Counted from the stretch's first letter, positions 8,492-18,368 are shown. The stretch: 64,000 nt of DNA from Methylotenera oryzisoli (GCA_945881735.1 CAMCVF010000008.1:1-64000), one strand, 5' to 3'. Translations and numbers: made by a program. Notes: generated from the letters alone by a model not told the origin.

Positions 8492-10240
8492 CTACCTTTT
8501 CTTGATATACAAGTCGGTTATCGTGCCTTCTTTCATCTCAGCAGCAAAACAAACGGTCTCTGATAAAGTAGGATGTGCGTGAATGGTTAAGCCTAAGTCG
8601 TGTGCGTCAGCACCCATTTCAATAGCTAATACCGCTTCAGCCAGCAGTTCACCCGCGTTAACTCCCACAATACCTGCGCCAATTAAACGATGGGTGGCTT
8701 TGTCAAAAATCAACTTAGTAGTGCCTTCGGTGCGCGCAACCGCGATAGCACGGCCACTAGCCGCCCAAGGGAAGCTGGCTTTTTCATATTCAATGCCTTT
8801 GGCTTTTGCTTCGATTTCGGTGACACCTGCCCAAGCAATTTCAGGATCTGTATAGGCAACAGATGGAATACAAGCCGCTTGAAACTGCACTTTATGCCCA
8901 GCAATGACTTCTGCTGCCACTTTACCTTCATGCGTGGCTTTATGCGCTAACATTGGTTGGCCGACAATATCGCCGATAGCGAAGATATGCGCTACGTTTG
9001 TACGCATTTGTTTATCGACTGCAATAAAGCCGCGTTCATCTACCGCCACCCCTGCTAATTCCGCACCAATATTTTTACCATTTGGACAGCGGCCAATAGA
9101 AACTAAAACTCTGTCATATACTTGGCTTTCTTTTGGCGCAACGTCACCATCAAAGCTCACATGAATACCATCTTGTTTAGCTTCAATTTTAGATACTTTG
9201 GTTGAAAGCATAATGGCTTCAAAGCGTTTTTCCATGCGTTTTTGTAATGGGCGCACCAAGTCGCGGTCGCATCCTTGTACCAAGCCATCCATAAACTCGA
9301 CAACGCTGACTTTTGTTCCTAATGCATCGTAAACGGTGCCCATTTCCAAACCAATAATGCCGCCGCCAATCACCAGCATGCGTTTCGGAATATCAGCTAA
9401 TGCCAATGCGCCAGTAGAGTCCATGATGCGCTCATCATCTGGTGCATTAGGAAATTTAGTGGCATGCGAGCCTGCTGCAATAATAGCGTTTTCGAAGCCT
9501 ATGGTAGTAATTTTGCCATCATTATCAGTAACGGAGATTTGATTTGCGCTGGTAAAAGCACCAACGCCAACAACAACAGTAACGCCACGTTGTTTAGCCA
9601 TTTGCGCCAAGCCGCCGGTGAGTTTGGCGACTACATCATTACTTTTCCAATTGCGTAGCGCGTCTAAATCAATATTTGGTGCGCTAAAGGTAACGCCATG
9701 ATTCGCGGTTTCTTCGGCCTCTGTAATGACTTTGGCGGTATGTAATAGTGCTTTAGACGGGATGCAACCTACGTTTAAACAAACTCCGCCCAATGTAGGA
9801 TAGCGCTCAATTAGCACCACATTTAAGCCAAGATCGGCGGCTCTAAATGCGGCTGTGTAGCCACCAGGGCCTGAGCCTAAAACCACGACTTGAGTGTTTA
9901 TATCACTTTTACCATTGACTATTGCTGAATTTGTGGCTATTGCCGCTTGTTTAATTGCAGGCGCATCTTCCTTAATAGCTGGTGGTATATCCGCTTTGGT
10001 TTCGGGCGCAATCACCACAATAAATGAGCCTTTAGCGACTTTATCACCCACTTTAACTTTTATTTCTTTTACCACTCCAGCATGCGAGGATGGGATGTCC
10101 ATCGATGCCTTGTCTGATTCTACAGTAATGAGTGAATCGTCAACAGCAACAACATCACCAATATGAACTAATATTTCGATGATAACTACACTATCAAAAT
10201 TACCAATATCGGGGACTAATACATCCACTAAATCGCTCAT
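8492..10240 (-). CDS. lpdA: dihydrolipoyl dehydrogenase with N-terminal lipoyl domain (PDH E3)
   Basis: Re-oxidises dihydrolipoyl groups of the pyruvate dehydrogenase complex with NAD+. Residues 1-77 are a lipoyl domain with the lipoylated lysine in [11 protein letters not shown] (Lys44). A linker rich in Ala/Pro/Lys follows. The FAD-binding part begins at about residue 117 ([17 protein letters not shown]), the redox-active disulphide is in [16 protein letters not shown], the NAD site is [11 protein letters not shown], and the C-terminal catalytic His-Glu is in HAHPTLSE. At 582 aa it is longer than a plain E3 (about 475) by the lipoyl domain, an arrangement known from betaproteobacteria and Neisseria. 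It lies 246 bases after aceF. Confidence 0.96.
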   Translation of the reverse strand: MSDLVDVLVPDIGNFDSVVIIEILVHIGDVVAVDDSLITVESDKASMDIPSSHAGVVKEIKVKVGDKVAKGSFIVVIAPETKADIPPAIKEDAPAIKQAAIATNSAIVNGKSDINTQVVVLGSGPGGYTAAFRAADLGLNVVLIERYPTLGGVCLNVGCIPSKALLHTAKVITEAEETANHGVTFSAPNIDLDALRNWKSNDVVAKLTGGLAQMAKQRGVTVVVGVGAFTSANQISVTDNDGKITTIGFENAIIAAGSHATKFPNAPDDERIMDSTGALALADIPKRMLVIGGGIIGLEMGTVYDALGTKVSVVEFMDGLVQGCDRDLVRPLQKRMEKRFEAIMLSTKVSKIEAKQDGIHVSFDGDVAPKESQVYDRVLVSIGRCPNGKNIGAELAGVAVDERGFIAVDKQMRTNVAHIFAIGDIVGQPMLAHKATHEGKVAAEVIAGHKVQFQAACIPSVAYTDPEIAWAGVTEIEAKAKGIEYEKASFPWAASGRAIAVARTEGTTKLIFDKATHRLIGAGIVGVNAGELLAEAVLAIEMGADAHDLGLTIHAHPTLSETVCFAAEMKEGTITDLYIKKR

Positions 10241-10390
10241 GCTTAACCTTTGTTTTGCTTAAATATAAGCATAATTTTAGCATTAAAGCGTGCAAATTTA
10301 AGCCTTTAGCAAAACTATAGAACGCTAGGTGCTTGTTAAGCAGATACTGGATGCGAGCAAGTGCAGAAGACAGCAATTGCCGTGAAATTA

Positions 10391-10427
10391 TCACCAATAT
10401 ACCCACATGAGTTTGTAATATTGGCGA
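10391..10427. other. inverted repeat between aceF and lpdA
   Basis: The arms TCACCAATAT and ATATTGGCGA pair over 10 bases with one G·T or mismatch position and a central spacer. It sits in the 246-base gap after aceF on the minus strand. There is no T-run on the minus strand, so it is not a standard terminator. It could protect the aceF 3' end or attenuate lpdA expression. The rest of the 10241-10486 gap shows nothing recognisable. Confidence 0.35.
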
Positions 10428-10486
10428 TTTTAATGATTTTTAGATTATTCACACCAAAAAAGTGCGAATAGTTGAGGTTTGTACGA

Positions 10487-11833
10487 TTAAAGTAGTAAAC
10501 GGCGTACGTCAGATAACATCATGCGCATATGGCTGGTAAAACGCGCACCATCGGCACCATCTACCACGCGGTGATCGTAAGAAAGTGACATTGGTAAGAT
10601 TAAACGTGGTTCAAATGCTTTGGTTTTATGGTCGAACACTGGTTGCATGGATGAGCGTGAAATACCCAAAATCGCTACTTCTGGACAATTAATAATAGGC
10701 GTAAACATAGTGCCACCTATACCGCCAAGGCTAGAAATAGTAAAGCAACCGCCCTGCATTTCCTCTACTTTTAATTTCCGTTCACGTGCTTTAATCGATA
10801 ATTCACCTAAATCGCGGGCAATATCCAGCACATCTTTTTGCTGCACATCTTTTACAACAGGTACTACTAATCCATCAGGTGTGTCGCAAGCAAAGCCAAT
10901 ATTGAAATAATTCTTTAAAATCAAGCTATCGCCATCGGGTGAAAGCGATGAATTGAAACTAGGATAAGCTTTTAGTGCATTAACTGAAGCTTTAATTAAA
11001 AATGCTAACATAGTGAGCTTAACGCCACGTTTTTCAGCATCAGCCTGCATAGATTTTCTAAAATCTTCTAAATCCGTGATGTCGGCTTGGTCAAATTGCG
11101 TAACATGTGGCGCTGTAACCCAGTTGCGGTGTAGATTGGCACCCGATATTTTTTTAATGCGTGAAAGAGGTTTTGTTTCAATATCGCCGAATTGGCTGAA
11201 ATCAATCACAGGCATTGGCAAGGTAGCAAGGCTACCTAAGCCAGCACCCATATTCTCACTACGTGGTTTAGCCAGTTCGCTTTTTACAAAGGCTTGCACA
11301 TCGGCTTGGGTAATGCGGTTCTTTGGAGCGCTACCCTTAACGAAGGCTAAATTAACACCGAGTTCGCGTGCAAATTTACGCACAGAAGGGCTGGCATGCG
11401 ATGTTTTGCCACCGTTGATTACAATACTTTCGCCTACTGGCAAAGGTTGGTGTGCTGGCTGTACTTGTTTTGGTGGTTCTGGAGCAGGGCGCGAAGGCTC
11501 TGGAATCGTTGCCGCAATTGCTTCTTTTGGTACGCTTAATGGAGTAGGCGCGACTGGAGCTTTTGCCTCAGCCGCTTGTGTGCCAGAAGTTGCAGAGCCA
11601 GCCTCTAAGGTTAAAATTAAATGGCCTTGTGCAATTTTATCGCCTACATTTAATTTAACTTCTTTTACTACACCAGCAAACGGCGCGGGAATATCCATTG
11701 ACGCTTTGTCCGATTCTACAGTGACCAGCGAATCGTCTTTCGCGATTGTATCGCCTGCTTTTACCAGCACTTCTATAACGTCAACGCTATCAAAGTTGCC
11801 AATATCAGGCACTAAAACATCTTGTAAGCTCAT
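10487..11833 (-). CDS. aceF: dihydrolipoyllysine acetyltransferase, PDH E2
   Basis: Core acetyltransferase of the pyruvate dehydrogenase complex, passing acetyl groups from lipoate to CoA. It has one lipoyl domain at residues 1-76 (Lys43 in [11 protein letters not shown]), an Ala/Pro-rich linker, a peripheral-subunit binding domain near residues 150-188 (ASPSVRKFARELGV) and the catalytic domain from about 225 to the end, with the active-site motif YDHRVVDGADGARF. Family members carry one to three lipoyl domains; 448 aa reflects a single one. The first 40 residues are nearly the same as those of LpdA. It lies 34 bases downstream of aceE. Confidence 0.96.
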   Translation of the reverse strand: MSLQDVLVPDIGNFDSVDVIEVLVKAGDTIAKDDSLVTVESDKASMDIPAPFAGVVKEVKLNVGDKIAQGHLILTLEAGSATSGTQAAEAKAPVAPTPLSVPKEAIAATIPEPSRPAPEPPKQVQPAHQPLPVGESIVINGGKTSHASPSVRKFARELGVNLAFVKGSAPKNRITQADVQAFVKSELAKPRSENMGAGLGSLATLPMPVIDFSQFGDIETKPLSRIKKISGANLHRNWVTAPHVTQFDQADITDLEDFRKSMQADAEKRGVKLTMLAFLIKASVNALKAYPSFNSSLSPDGDSLILKNYFNIGFACDTPDGLVVPVVKDVQQKDVLDIARDLGELSIKARERKLKVEEMQGGCFTISSLGGIGGTMFTPIINCPEVAILGISRSSMQPVFDHKTKAFEPRLILPMSLSYDHRVVDGADGARFTSHMRMMLSDVRRLLL

Positions 11834-11867
11834 TATTAACTCCAGCCAGCAGGCCTTAATTTAAGTA

Positions 11868-14552
11868 TTAAACCATTGTTGGATTTGGTTTATTTGCATC
11901 TAATTTATATTTTTTAACTGCTTCTGCCACTTTTGTGGCAGGTAATTTTCCTTCATCGCTCAGTGCTTTTAAGGCGGCAACCGTAATGTAGCGAGCATCA
12001 ACTTCAAAGAAGTCGCGCAACGCTTCGCGGCTATCAGAGCGGCCGTAGCCATCTGTACCTAATGCCACAAATTTATTTGGCACAAAGCGCTGAATCTGTT
12101 CAGCAAAGCTCTTCATGTAATCGGTTGAAGCAATCACTGGGCCTTTGGCGTCTTTTAAGCATTGCGCTACATAATTTATACGTTGTGGTTTTTCTGGGTT
12201 CAGCATATTCCAGTGCTCGCAATCCAAACCTTCACGACGCAATTCGGTAAAGCTGGTCGCACTCCATACATCGGCTGAAACGCCCCAGTCTTGTTCAAGC
12301 AATTCAGCTGCCGCAATCACTTCGCGCAAGATTACACCGCTACCCATTAATTGTACTTGCATATCTTTGGGTTCTTTCCCTTTAGCTTTCGATTTGCTGA
12401 AGCTGTAAAGTCCTTTGAGTATGCCTTGTTCAGCGCCTGCTGGAAGTGCAGGGTGGCTGTAATTTTCATTCATCAAGGTGATGTAGTAATACACATCTTC
12501 TTGATTTTGCACCATGCGGCGCAAGCCTTCTTGAATAATTACCGCTAATTCGTAAGCAAAAGTTGGGTCATAAGAGATGCAATTTGGAATCGTCGCTGAC
12601 ATCAAATGGCTATGGCCATCTTCATGTTGTAAGCCTTCGCCATTGAGTGTGGTTCTGCCTGCAGTTGCGCCTAGCAAGAAGCCGCGCGCACGGCTGTCGC
12701 CAGCTGCCCAAGCTAAATCACCAATGCGTTGGAAGCCGAACATAGAATAGAATATGTAGAATGGAATCATCTGCACGCCTGTTACAGAGTACGATGTGGC
12801 AGCTGCGATCCAGCTAGAGAAAGAACCCGCTTCGTTGATACCTTCTTCTAAAATCTGACCATCTTTAGATTCTTTGTAATACATCACTTGGTCAGAATCC
12901 ATTGGCTCGTATAGTTGACCCAAATGCGAGTAAATACCCAATTGACGGAACATACCTTCCATACCGAATGTGCGTGCCTCATCTGGCACGATTGGCACCA
13001 CGAATTTGCCCAGCGTTTTATCACGTAATAGTGTGGATAAAATACGCACAAACGCCATTGTGGTCGATATTTCACGCTCACCAGTGGCTGTTAACATGTT
13101 TTCGAAAGCTGATAATGCCGGCACCGTTAATTCGTTACCTTTACGCCTACGTTGTGGAACAAAACCACCCATCGCAGCACGGCGTTCAGCCATGTATTTC
13201 ACTTCTGGAGAATCATCAGCTGGCTTGTAAAAGCTTAAGTTTTCGACTTGTTCATCGGTAATTGGCAAATCAAAGCGATCACGGAATTTTTTCAGTGACT
13301 CAATATCCATGCTTTTCTGTTGATGCGTGGTGTTTTGCCCTTCACCTGCATCGCCCATACCATAGCCTTTTACGGTTTTAGCAAGAATCACAGTTGGCTG
13401 ACCTTTATGGTTTACCGCAGAGTGGTAAGCTGCATAAACTTTATGCGGATCATGACCACCACGGTTCAAGCGCCAAATATCTTGGTCGCTCATCGCTGCA
13501 ACCATTTCTTTTAACTCTGGATATTTACCGAAGAAGTGCTCACGTGTATAAGCTCCGCCTTTAGCTTTAAAGTTTTGGTATTCGCCATCCACGCATTCTT
13601 CCATGCGTTTTTTTAGCACTCCATCTTTATCCATGGCTAATAGTGGGTCCCAGTATGAGCCCCAAACAACTTTCAATACATTCCAGCCAGAGCCTCTAAA
13701 ATCAGATTCTAACTCTTGAATAATCTTGCCGTTGCCGCGCACGGGACCATCTAGGCGCTGCAAGTTACAGTTAATCACAAAGATTAAATTATCTAATTTT
13801 TCGCGTGAAGCCAATGAAATCGCGCCTAACGATTCTGGCTCATCCATTTCGCCATCACCACAGAATACCCACACTTTGCGGTCGCTGGTATCGGCAATGC
13901 CCCGATCATGCATGTATTTTAAAAAGCGTGCTTGGTAGATGCCTTGAATAGGGCCTAAACCCATTGAAACCGTTGGAAACTGCCAAAAATCTGGCATCAG
14001 CCATGGGTGTGGGTAGCTAGATAAACCATTCCCGCTCGTTTCTTGACGAAAATTATCCATTTTATCTTCAGGAATTAACCCCTCAATAAACGCGCGCGCA
14101 TAAACGCCTGGCGATGAGTGGCCTTGAAAATAGACACAATCGCCGCCAAAGTTTTCACTTGGCGCTCTAAAGAAGTAGTTAAAACCTGTGTCATATAAAG
14201 TAGCCGCTGATTGAAAGCTAGCAATATGTCCGCCTACGCCTGGCGATTTTTCATTGCTGCGTAGCACTGTCATAATCGCATTCCAGCGAACCAGTGCGCG
14301 GATACGACGCTCTACTTCTGGATCGCCAGGTAAGCGTTGCTGCAAATGCGTTGGAATGGTATTCACGTAAGCCGTAGTAGCGTTGTAAGGCAAGTTGCTA
14401 CCAGAGCGACGCGCCTTGTCAATCATAGCTTCTAGCAAAAAGTGAGCACGATCCGTGCCTTCATTTTCTATTACAGCGGTTAAGGCATCTAGCCATTCCT
14501 GCGTTTCCAAAGGATCGGTTTCTACTAATTTGTTTTGCGTGTTCGAGGTCAT
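11868..14552 (-). CDS. aceE: pyruvate dehydrogenase E1 component, homodimeric
   Basis: Thiamine-diphosphate-dependent decarboxylation of pyruvate and reductive acetylation of the E2 lipoyl group. The homodimeric AceE-type is shown by the thiamine site GDGEMDEPES, with the N-terminal ERRIRALVRWNAIMTV and the GHSSPGVYARAF segments typical of AceE. I place the start at ATG 14552 (894 aa, MTSNTQN...), which has GGAGA about 10 bases upstream; an in-frame start at 14615 would add 21 residues (MHLTRC...) without family support, and would overlap the predicted promoter. First gene of aceE-aceF-lpdA. A TTGCAT/TTATAA promoter is predicted just upstream. Confidence 0.96.
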   Translation of the reverse strand: MTSNTQNKLVETDPLETQEWLDALTAVIENEGTDRAHFLLEAMIDKARRSGSNLPYNATTAYVNTIPTHLQQRLPGDPEVERRIRALVRWNAIMTVLRSNEKSPGVGGHIASFQSAATLYDTGFNYFFRAPSENFGGDCVYFQGHSSPGVYARAFIEGLIPEDKMDNFRQETSGNGLSSYPHPWLMPDFWQFPTVSMGLGPIQGIYQARFLKYMHDRGIADTSDRKVWVFCGDGEMDEPESLGAISLASREKLDNLIFVINCNLQRLDGPVRGNGKIIQELESDFRGSGWNVLKVVWGSYWDPLLAMDKDGVLKKRMEECVDGEYQNFKAKGGAYTREHFFGKYPELKEMVAAMSDQDIWRLNRGGHDPHKVYAAYHSAVNHKGQPTVILAKTVKGYGMGDAGEGQNTTHQQKSMDIESLKKFRDRFDLPITDEQVENLSFYKPADDSPEVKYMAERRAAMGGFVPQRRRKGNELTVPALSAFENMLTATGEREISTTMAFVRILSTLLRDKTLGKFVVPIVPDEARTFGMEGMFRQLGIYSHLGQLYEPMDSDQVMYYKESKDGQILEEGINEAGSFSSWIAAATSYSVTGVQMIPFYIFYSMFGFQRIGDLAWAAGDSRARGFLLGATAGRTTLNGEGLQHEDGHSHLMSATIPNCISYDPTFAYELAVIIQEGLRRMVQNQEDVYYYITLMNENYSHPALPAGAEQGILKGLYSFSKSKAKGKEPKDMQVQLMGSGVILREVIAAAELLEQDWGVSADVWSATSFTELRREGLDCEHWNMLNPEKPQRINYVAQCLKDAKGPVIASTDYMKSFAEQIQRFVPNKFVALGTDGYGRSDSREALRDFFEVDARYITVAALKALSDEGKLPATKVAEAVKKYKLDANKPNPTMV

Positions 14553-14586
14553 GCAGGGATAGTCTCCGTTGAGAGTGCTTGAGTGG

Positions 14587-14615
14587 TTATAATGCAAGCA
14601 ACGCGTTAAATGCAA
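14587..14615 (-). promoter_or_regulatory. predicted sigma70 promoter of aceE
   Basis: On the minus strand, -35 TTGCAT (14615-14610), a 17-base spacer and -10 TTATAA (14592-14587) lie about 35 bases before the aceE ATG at 14552. The geometry is good, and its position argues against the longer 14615 start. A regulator site (such as PdhR) is not evident. Confidence 0.5.
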
Positions 14616-14818
14616 GTCGTCTTATTTAAAACCAGCTGACTTAATTTTAAAAAACAGTCAAAATAATATGAACAGGCTTGATTTAATGCAATCTATAAAG
14701 ATGTTAGTGTGGCTTTTTTAGGCTTTTTGGTCAAGTTAAACAGTTGGTGTAGTTGGTCATTTTTTAAAAGATTTGCTAGGTTTATCTTACTTATTATACA
14801 AGAGTTAGGGATAGTTAA

Positions 14819-16288
14819 ATGTCGGTAAAATTAATTCAATTTGCAGCAATATGCGATGAAAATATGCTATCTTCGCAAAAACACTGTCTTTTTGTGATTA
14901 ACGATTCACAGAAAGCTGCACCAATTTTTGGCGAATTACTTCAAAATAAATTGCAACGCAGTAATGGTGATTTTGATAGTCTTAACAAAACACCAATGAC
15001 TTTGGATTTACCCAATGGTGGAATGGGTGTTTTTGTTACTTTGGGTTCAACATTGACCATGTTTCAAAAACATACTTTATTGCGCAAAGCTATAAAGCCT
15101 TTACTAGAAGAAAATCCAGAAATTTTAGCGATTTGTCTATTTGGCGATGACACAACGCGTGAGGCCAATGCCTGCGCGGCTTTTTACGTTGCGAGTGTTA
15201 ATGCTTTACAGTTGCCTAATCACAAAGGCGCTAAATCTAAGCTTGAAAATAAAAATAAGGCATTAATAGAAATCAATATTTACGGCTATAAAGCTGAGCA
15301 TGATTATGGTTATGTAAATGCGCGAGTTGCGGCCAATACTTTATGCCGTAGCTTAACTATTTTGCCGCCCAATGCCTTAACGCCGACCATTTATCGTGAA
15401 AAAATTAAGCAGATAGCAAAGGAATATGGCTGGGTTTGGGAGGAATTTGATATGCCTGCACTAAAAAAAATGGGGGCAGGGGCGTTTTACGCGGTTGGTC
15501 AAGGTAGTGAGCCACTGGATGCGGCGATTGTGCATTTAACTTATAGCCCCAAAAACTCAAATAAAAAGATTGCACTTGTGGGTAAAGGCATTTGTTTTGA
15601 TACAGGCGGCCATAACCTAAAGCCTGCCAAGTATATGCAAGGTATGCATGAAGATATGAATGGCAGTGCGGTTTGCTTAGGGATTTTGCAGGCGGTGACT
15701 GAAATGGCGCTTGAGGTGAAAGTGGATTGCTGGTTAGCGATTGCGCAAAATCATATTGGACCATTGGCGTATAAGCAAAATGATGTAGTAACCGCGCTTA
15801 ATGGCATGACGATTGAAATTGTGCATACCGACGCTGAAGGACGCATGGTGCTTGCGGACACTTTAACACTCGCCAGTCGTCAAAAGCCTGATGTAATATT
15901 GGATTTTGCTACGCTGACAGGCAGTATGCATACTGCACTTAGTGACCGCATGAGTGGCGTCATTTCAAATCGCCCTGAGCTGGCTTGCAAGGCTTTAGGA
16001 GCAGGTTCAACAGCGGGTGAGCGTGTTGTAGCTTTCCCGTACGATGATGATTTTGACACTGATTTGGAAAGCGATATTGCCGATATAAAGCAATGCACTC
16101 TAGAAGGTGGGGCAGACCATATTCATGCGGCGCGTTTTTTAGGTAAGTTTATTGAAAACGATGTGGCATGGCTACACACAGATTTGTCTTCTTACAATCG
16201 CAAGGGCGGTTTAGGTGCGGTTGCAACTGATACTAATGGCTTTGGTGTTGGCTTTGGTATAGAGCTGATTATTAAATTAATGGATTAA
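14819..16288 (+). CDS. leucyl aminopeptidase family protein (M17)
   Basis: Two-metal cytosolic aminopeptidase of family M17 that removes N-terminal residues from peptides. The predicted ligands are all present: Lys and Asp in VGKGICFDTGG, Asp in HEDMNGSA, and Asp/Glu with the catalytic Arg in HTDAEGRMVLADTL. The usual NTDAEGR is HTDAEGR and KGLTFDSGG is KGICFDTGG, so it is a diverged subgroup rather than a close PepA orthologue. The N-terminal domain is poorly conserved, as is usual. The C-terminus (HTDLSSYNRKGGLG...GFGV) fits this subgroup. 489 aa; monocistronic, divergent from aceE. PepA's DNA-binding role in ColE1 recombination should not be assumed. Confidence 0.85.
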   Translation: MSVKLIQFAAICDENMLSSQKHCLFVINDSQKAAPIFGELLQNKLQRSNGDFDSLNKTPMTLDLPNGGMGVFVTLGSTLTMFQKHTLLRKAIKPLLEENPEILAICLFGDDTTREANACAAFYVASVNALQLPNHKGAKSKLENKNKALIEINIYGYKAEHDYGYVNARVAANTLCRSLTILPPNALTPTIYREKIKQIAKEYGWVWEEFDMPALKKMGAGAFYAVGQGSEPLDAAIVHLTYSPKNSNKKIALVGKGICFDTGGHNLKPAKYMQGMHEDMNGSAVCLGILQAVTEMALEVKVDCWLAIAQNHIGPLAYKQNDVVTALNGMTIEIVHTDAEGRMVLADTLTLASRQKPDVILDFATLTGSMHTALSDRMSGVISNRPELACKALGAGSTAGERVVAFPYDDDFDTDLESDIADIKQCTLEGGADHIHAARFLGKFIENDVAWLHTDLSSYNRKGGLGAVATDTNGFGVGFGIELIIKLMD

Positions 16289-16513
16289 AATTTAAAGCGG
16301 TATTTGATTAGCAAATTGATAGTTTGCGCACTAATAATTAATTTGAAACAAATATAGTTAATTGAAATTGTTAACTGATTATTGCCCATCTCTAGTTGAT
16401 TGTTTCAAGTTAATAAGAGTCTGAGGCGTACTTACTACGTCTTGGTAGATAATAAATTTTGTTACATTCATTCTATTAGGGATAGCGCTAGAAAAGTTAG
16501 CTAGCAGCTAAGT

Positions 16514-17095
16514 TTAATTGTTTTGGCTAGGCTCAAAAATATCATGCCTAAGCTTAAATAGTGCCAATAGCAGCAAGGCCATAGCCAGTAGCATTAATCC
16601 CAAGCCAGTTGTTTTCTGCGATGATAATAAATAGCTATTACACAATCTTGATTCGCTATCTTGATAAAAATGGCCGACTGAAAACAACATCATTAAGCTG
16701 CTGCCGGCAAAAAATAACGATAAAACTTTTGGCCCTGCAAATGCTGGTTTTAACAGCATGCCGCTTACAACCAGCGTGATTATTTTGAAGATATCCCAAT
16801 TTGAATGAATCAGCGCTTTATCTAAGCTAATCGGCAGCATCCAAAACATGCCTGCCAACAAAATCCATAACCAGCAACTTAAGCTTAGCGAAAAACTGCT
16901 TGGTGAGTTGAGTGGCTTATTTTGTGAGTTAAGCCAATAGCCAGCCAATATTAGCGCTGGAATCTGTATCAACATATGAATGAACATGCTTGAAGCGAGT
17001 AAAAACTTAAAAGGAGACAATGATGGCGCAATGGCGACTATTGAAAATAGCACGCATGCGTAAAGTTGAATAGTGTTTAGCTTAAGTTGATTCAT
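16514..17095 (-). CDS. integral membrane protein of the cbb3 oxidase cluster, unknown function
   Basis: A 193-aa protein with five to six predicted membrane helices (for instance YACVLFSIVAIAPSL, ALILAGYWL, LSCWLWILLAGMFWMLP, FFAGSSLMMLFSVGHF, LGLMLLAMALLLLALF). The motif MFWMLPISLDKAL and a conserved-looking Lys/Asp pattern on either side loosely recall CtaG/caa3-assembly-type membrane proteins, but the match is too weak to name it. It starts 17 bases after the SCO gene and is the last gene of the ccoNOP-SCO group, so a role in copper delivery or oxidase assembly is a reasonable inference only. Confidence 0.6.
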   Translation of the reverse strand: MNQLKLNTIQLYACVLFSIVAIAPSLSPFKFLLASSMFIHMLIQIPALILAGYWLNSQNKPLNSPSSFSLSLSCWLWILLAGMFWMLPISLDKALIHSNWDIFKIITLVVSGMLLKPAFAGPKVLSLFFAGSSLMMLFSVGHFYQDSESRLCNSYLLSSQKTTGLGLMLLAMALLLLALFKLRHDIFEPSQNN

Positions 17096-17112
17096 TTATA
17101 GTTTTAACACTT

Positions 17113-17700
17113 TTACAGCTTTGAAGATTCTGATGCAGCCAAGCTTAATGCACCTTGAATATCATCGTCATCATAAATGCCGAGAAGTTTCCCTTGCGGC
17201 GATAACACTAAAAAAGCACTGTTATGGACAAATTCGTTGGACCCATCTTTAAGCACCACCAAGCCTAATTGGCGTTTTGCTATTGTTAAATTATCATCAC
17301 TTGCCATAGTGGCAATTGACCAAATGTGCTTATCCATTTTCATTCTGTGTTGGTAGCGATTTAAGCGCTGTGGATTGTCTTCGGCGATATCAAAGCTGAT
17401 GCTGAGTAAGTGAATTTTATTTTGTAATGATTGCGCTTTAATATGTGTTTGCGCTTGCTGAAAATAGTCACCCAAGGTTAAGCACAGAGTTTTGCAACTG
17501 GTATAAATAAACTCAGTAACCAGCATTTTATTTTGCATCTTAGCAAAATTCGCCAATGAAAGACGCTGACCATCGGCGTTAATTAATTGCAGTGCAATGA
17601 TTGGTTGAGATAAAAATAGTTTGGATTTTCGCTCTGATTCTAAAGTGAAATTTGAGAGACCAGAAGTGATTAAGCTGAAAAAAAATCCCCAAAACAGCAA
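17113..17700 (-). CDS. SCO1/SenC family copper chaperone
   Basis: Thioredoxin-fold, membrane-anchored protein that delivers Cu to cytochrome oxidase. The copper-binding CxxxC is seen as TSCKTLC, and the distal conserved histidine is in NEFVHNSAFL. One N-terminal membrane segment (FWGFFFSLITSGL) anchors it toward the periplasm. The only plausible start in the window is a TTG at 17700; the frame is open upstream (to about 17782) and the hydrophobic stretch seems to begin earlier (YGLLFGVLL), so a rarer upstream start is possible. The gap from ccoP is 62 bases. Position after ccoNOP supports service to this oxidase. Confidence 0.85.
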   Translation of the reverse strand: MLFWGFFFSLITSGLSNFTLESERKSKLFLSQPIIALQLINADGQRLSLANFAKMQNKMLVTEFIYTSCKTLCLTLGDYFQQAQTHIKAQSLQNKIHLLSISFDIAEDNPQRLNRYQHRMKMDKHIWSIATMASDDNLTIAKRQLGLVVLKDGSNEFVHNSAFLVLSPQGKLLGIYDDDDIQGALSLAASESSKL

Positions 17701-17762
17701 TACGCCAAATAGTAAGCCATACCTAGCACGTGCTGATTTGAAGAAGGTTGTGCAAATGCTTT

Positions 17763-18368
17763 TTATAGCTTGGATAACTCTTCATCCCCGTTGTAAGAGT
17801 CGGCCCGACCTTTAGTGGCATCGCGCACAGTGGTAATTAACTTCTCATCAATTGCTTCTGATTTATTGCCCCATTGTGAACGAATGTGCGTGAGCACGGC
17901 TGCAATTTCGCCATCGGTTAATAAGTCTTTAAAGGCTGGCATTTGGCCGTTGTAAGCCACGCCTTTAACCGTTAATTTGCCATTAATTCCATGCAGTAGA
18001 ATATTGGCTAATACTTCTGGTTTGCCTGATACCCATTCAGATGCAGCTAAAGGTGGGAATACGCCTGTAATACCAAGGCCAGTGGTTTGATGGCATGCCA
18101 CACATTTACCTTGAAAAATTGCGCCGCCATCAATGGCCACTTTGTCTATGGCCGCACAATCGTTGGTGGCTAGTACTTGCGGTGCGCGACTATCACCGTC
18201 TTCTGGAGAGGCTGTCATCACGGTTTCTGCAATATAAAGAGCGCTCCACATTAATAATGCACCAATGGTCATGGTAATAAACCATGGTAGGGCTTTGGCT
18301 TCTTCACTTGGGTCTATTTTTTCGCGCTTTTGCGCGTCATTAAGCGCATCATTATCGTTATCAATCAT
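17763..18368 (-). CDS. ccoP: cbb3-type oxidase subunit III, mono-haem cytochrome c (CcoP-like)
   Basis: Carries electrons to the cbb3 oxidase. One N-terminal membrane helix (WFITMTIGALLMWSALYIAETV) is followed by a single class I cytochrome c domain with CVACH and a candidate distal Met in NGQMPAF. Classical CcoP has two CxxCH sites and about 300 residues; this 201-aa protein has only one. No CcoQ gene lies between it and ccoO. It lies 39 bases after ccoO. Alternative description: a membrane-anchored cytochrome c substituting for CcoP. Its position makes the oxidase role very likely. Confidence 0.85.
   Translation of the reverse strand: MIDNDNDALNDAQKREKIDPSEEAKALPWFITMTIGALLMWSALYIAETVMTASPEDGDSRAPQVLATNDCAAIDKVAIDGGAIFQGKCVACHQTTGLGITGVFPPLAASEWVSGKPEVLANILLHGINGKLTVKGVAYNGQMPAFKDLLTDGEIAAVLTHIRSQWGNKSEAIDEKLITTVRDATKGRADSYNGDEELSKL

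Noticed and set aside
10200-10406. Minus-strand 68-codon frame across the lpdA start
   Set aside because: Overlaps the lpdA start in another frame with no family features; the lpdA start at 10240 is well supported.
11013-11864. Plus-strand 283-codon frame antisense to aceF
   Set aside because: Shadow of aceF, which has full domain support on the other strand.
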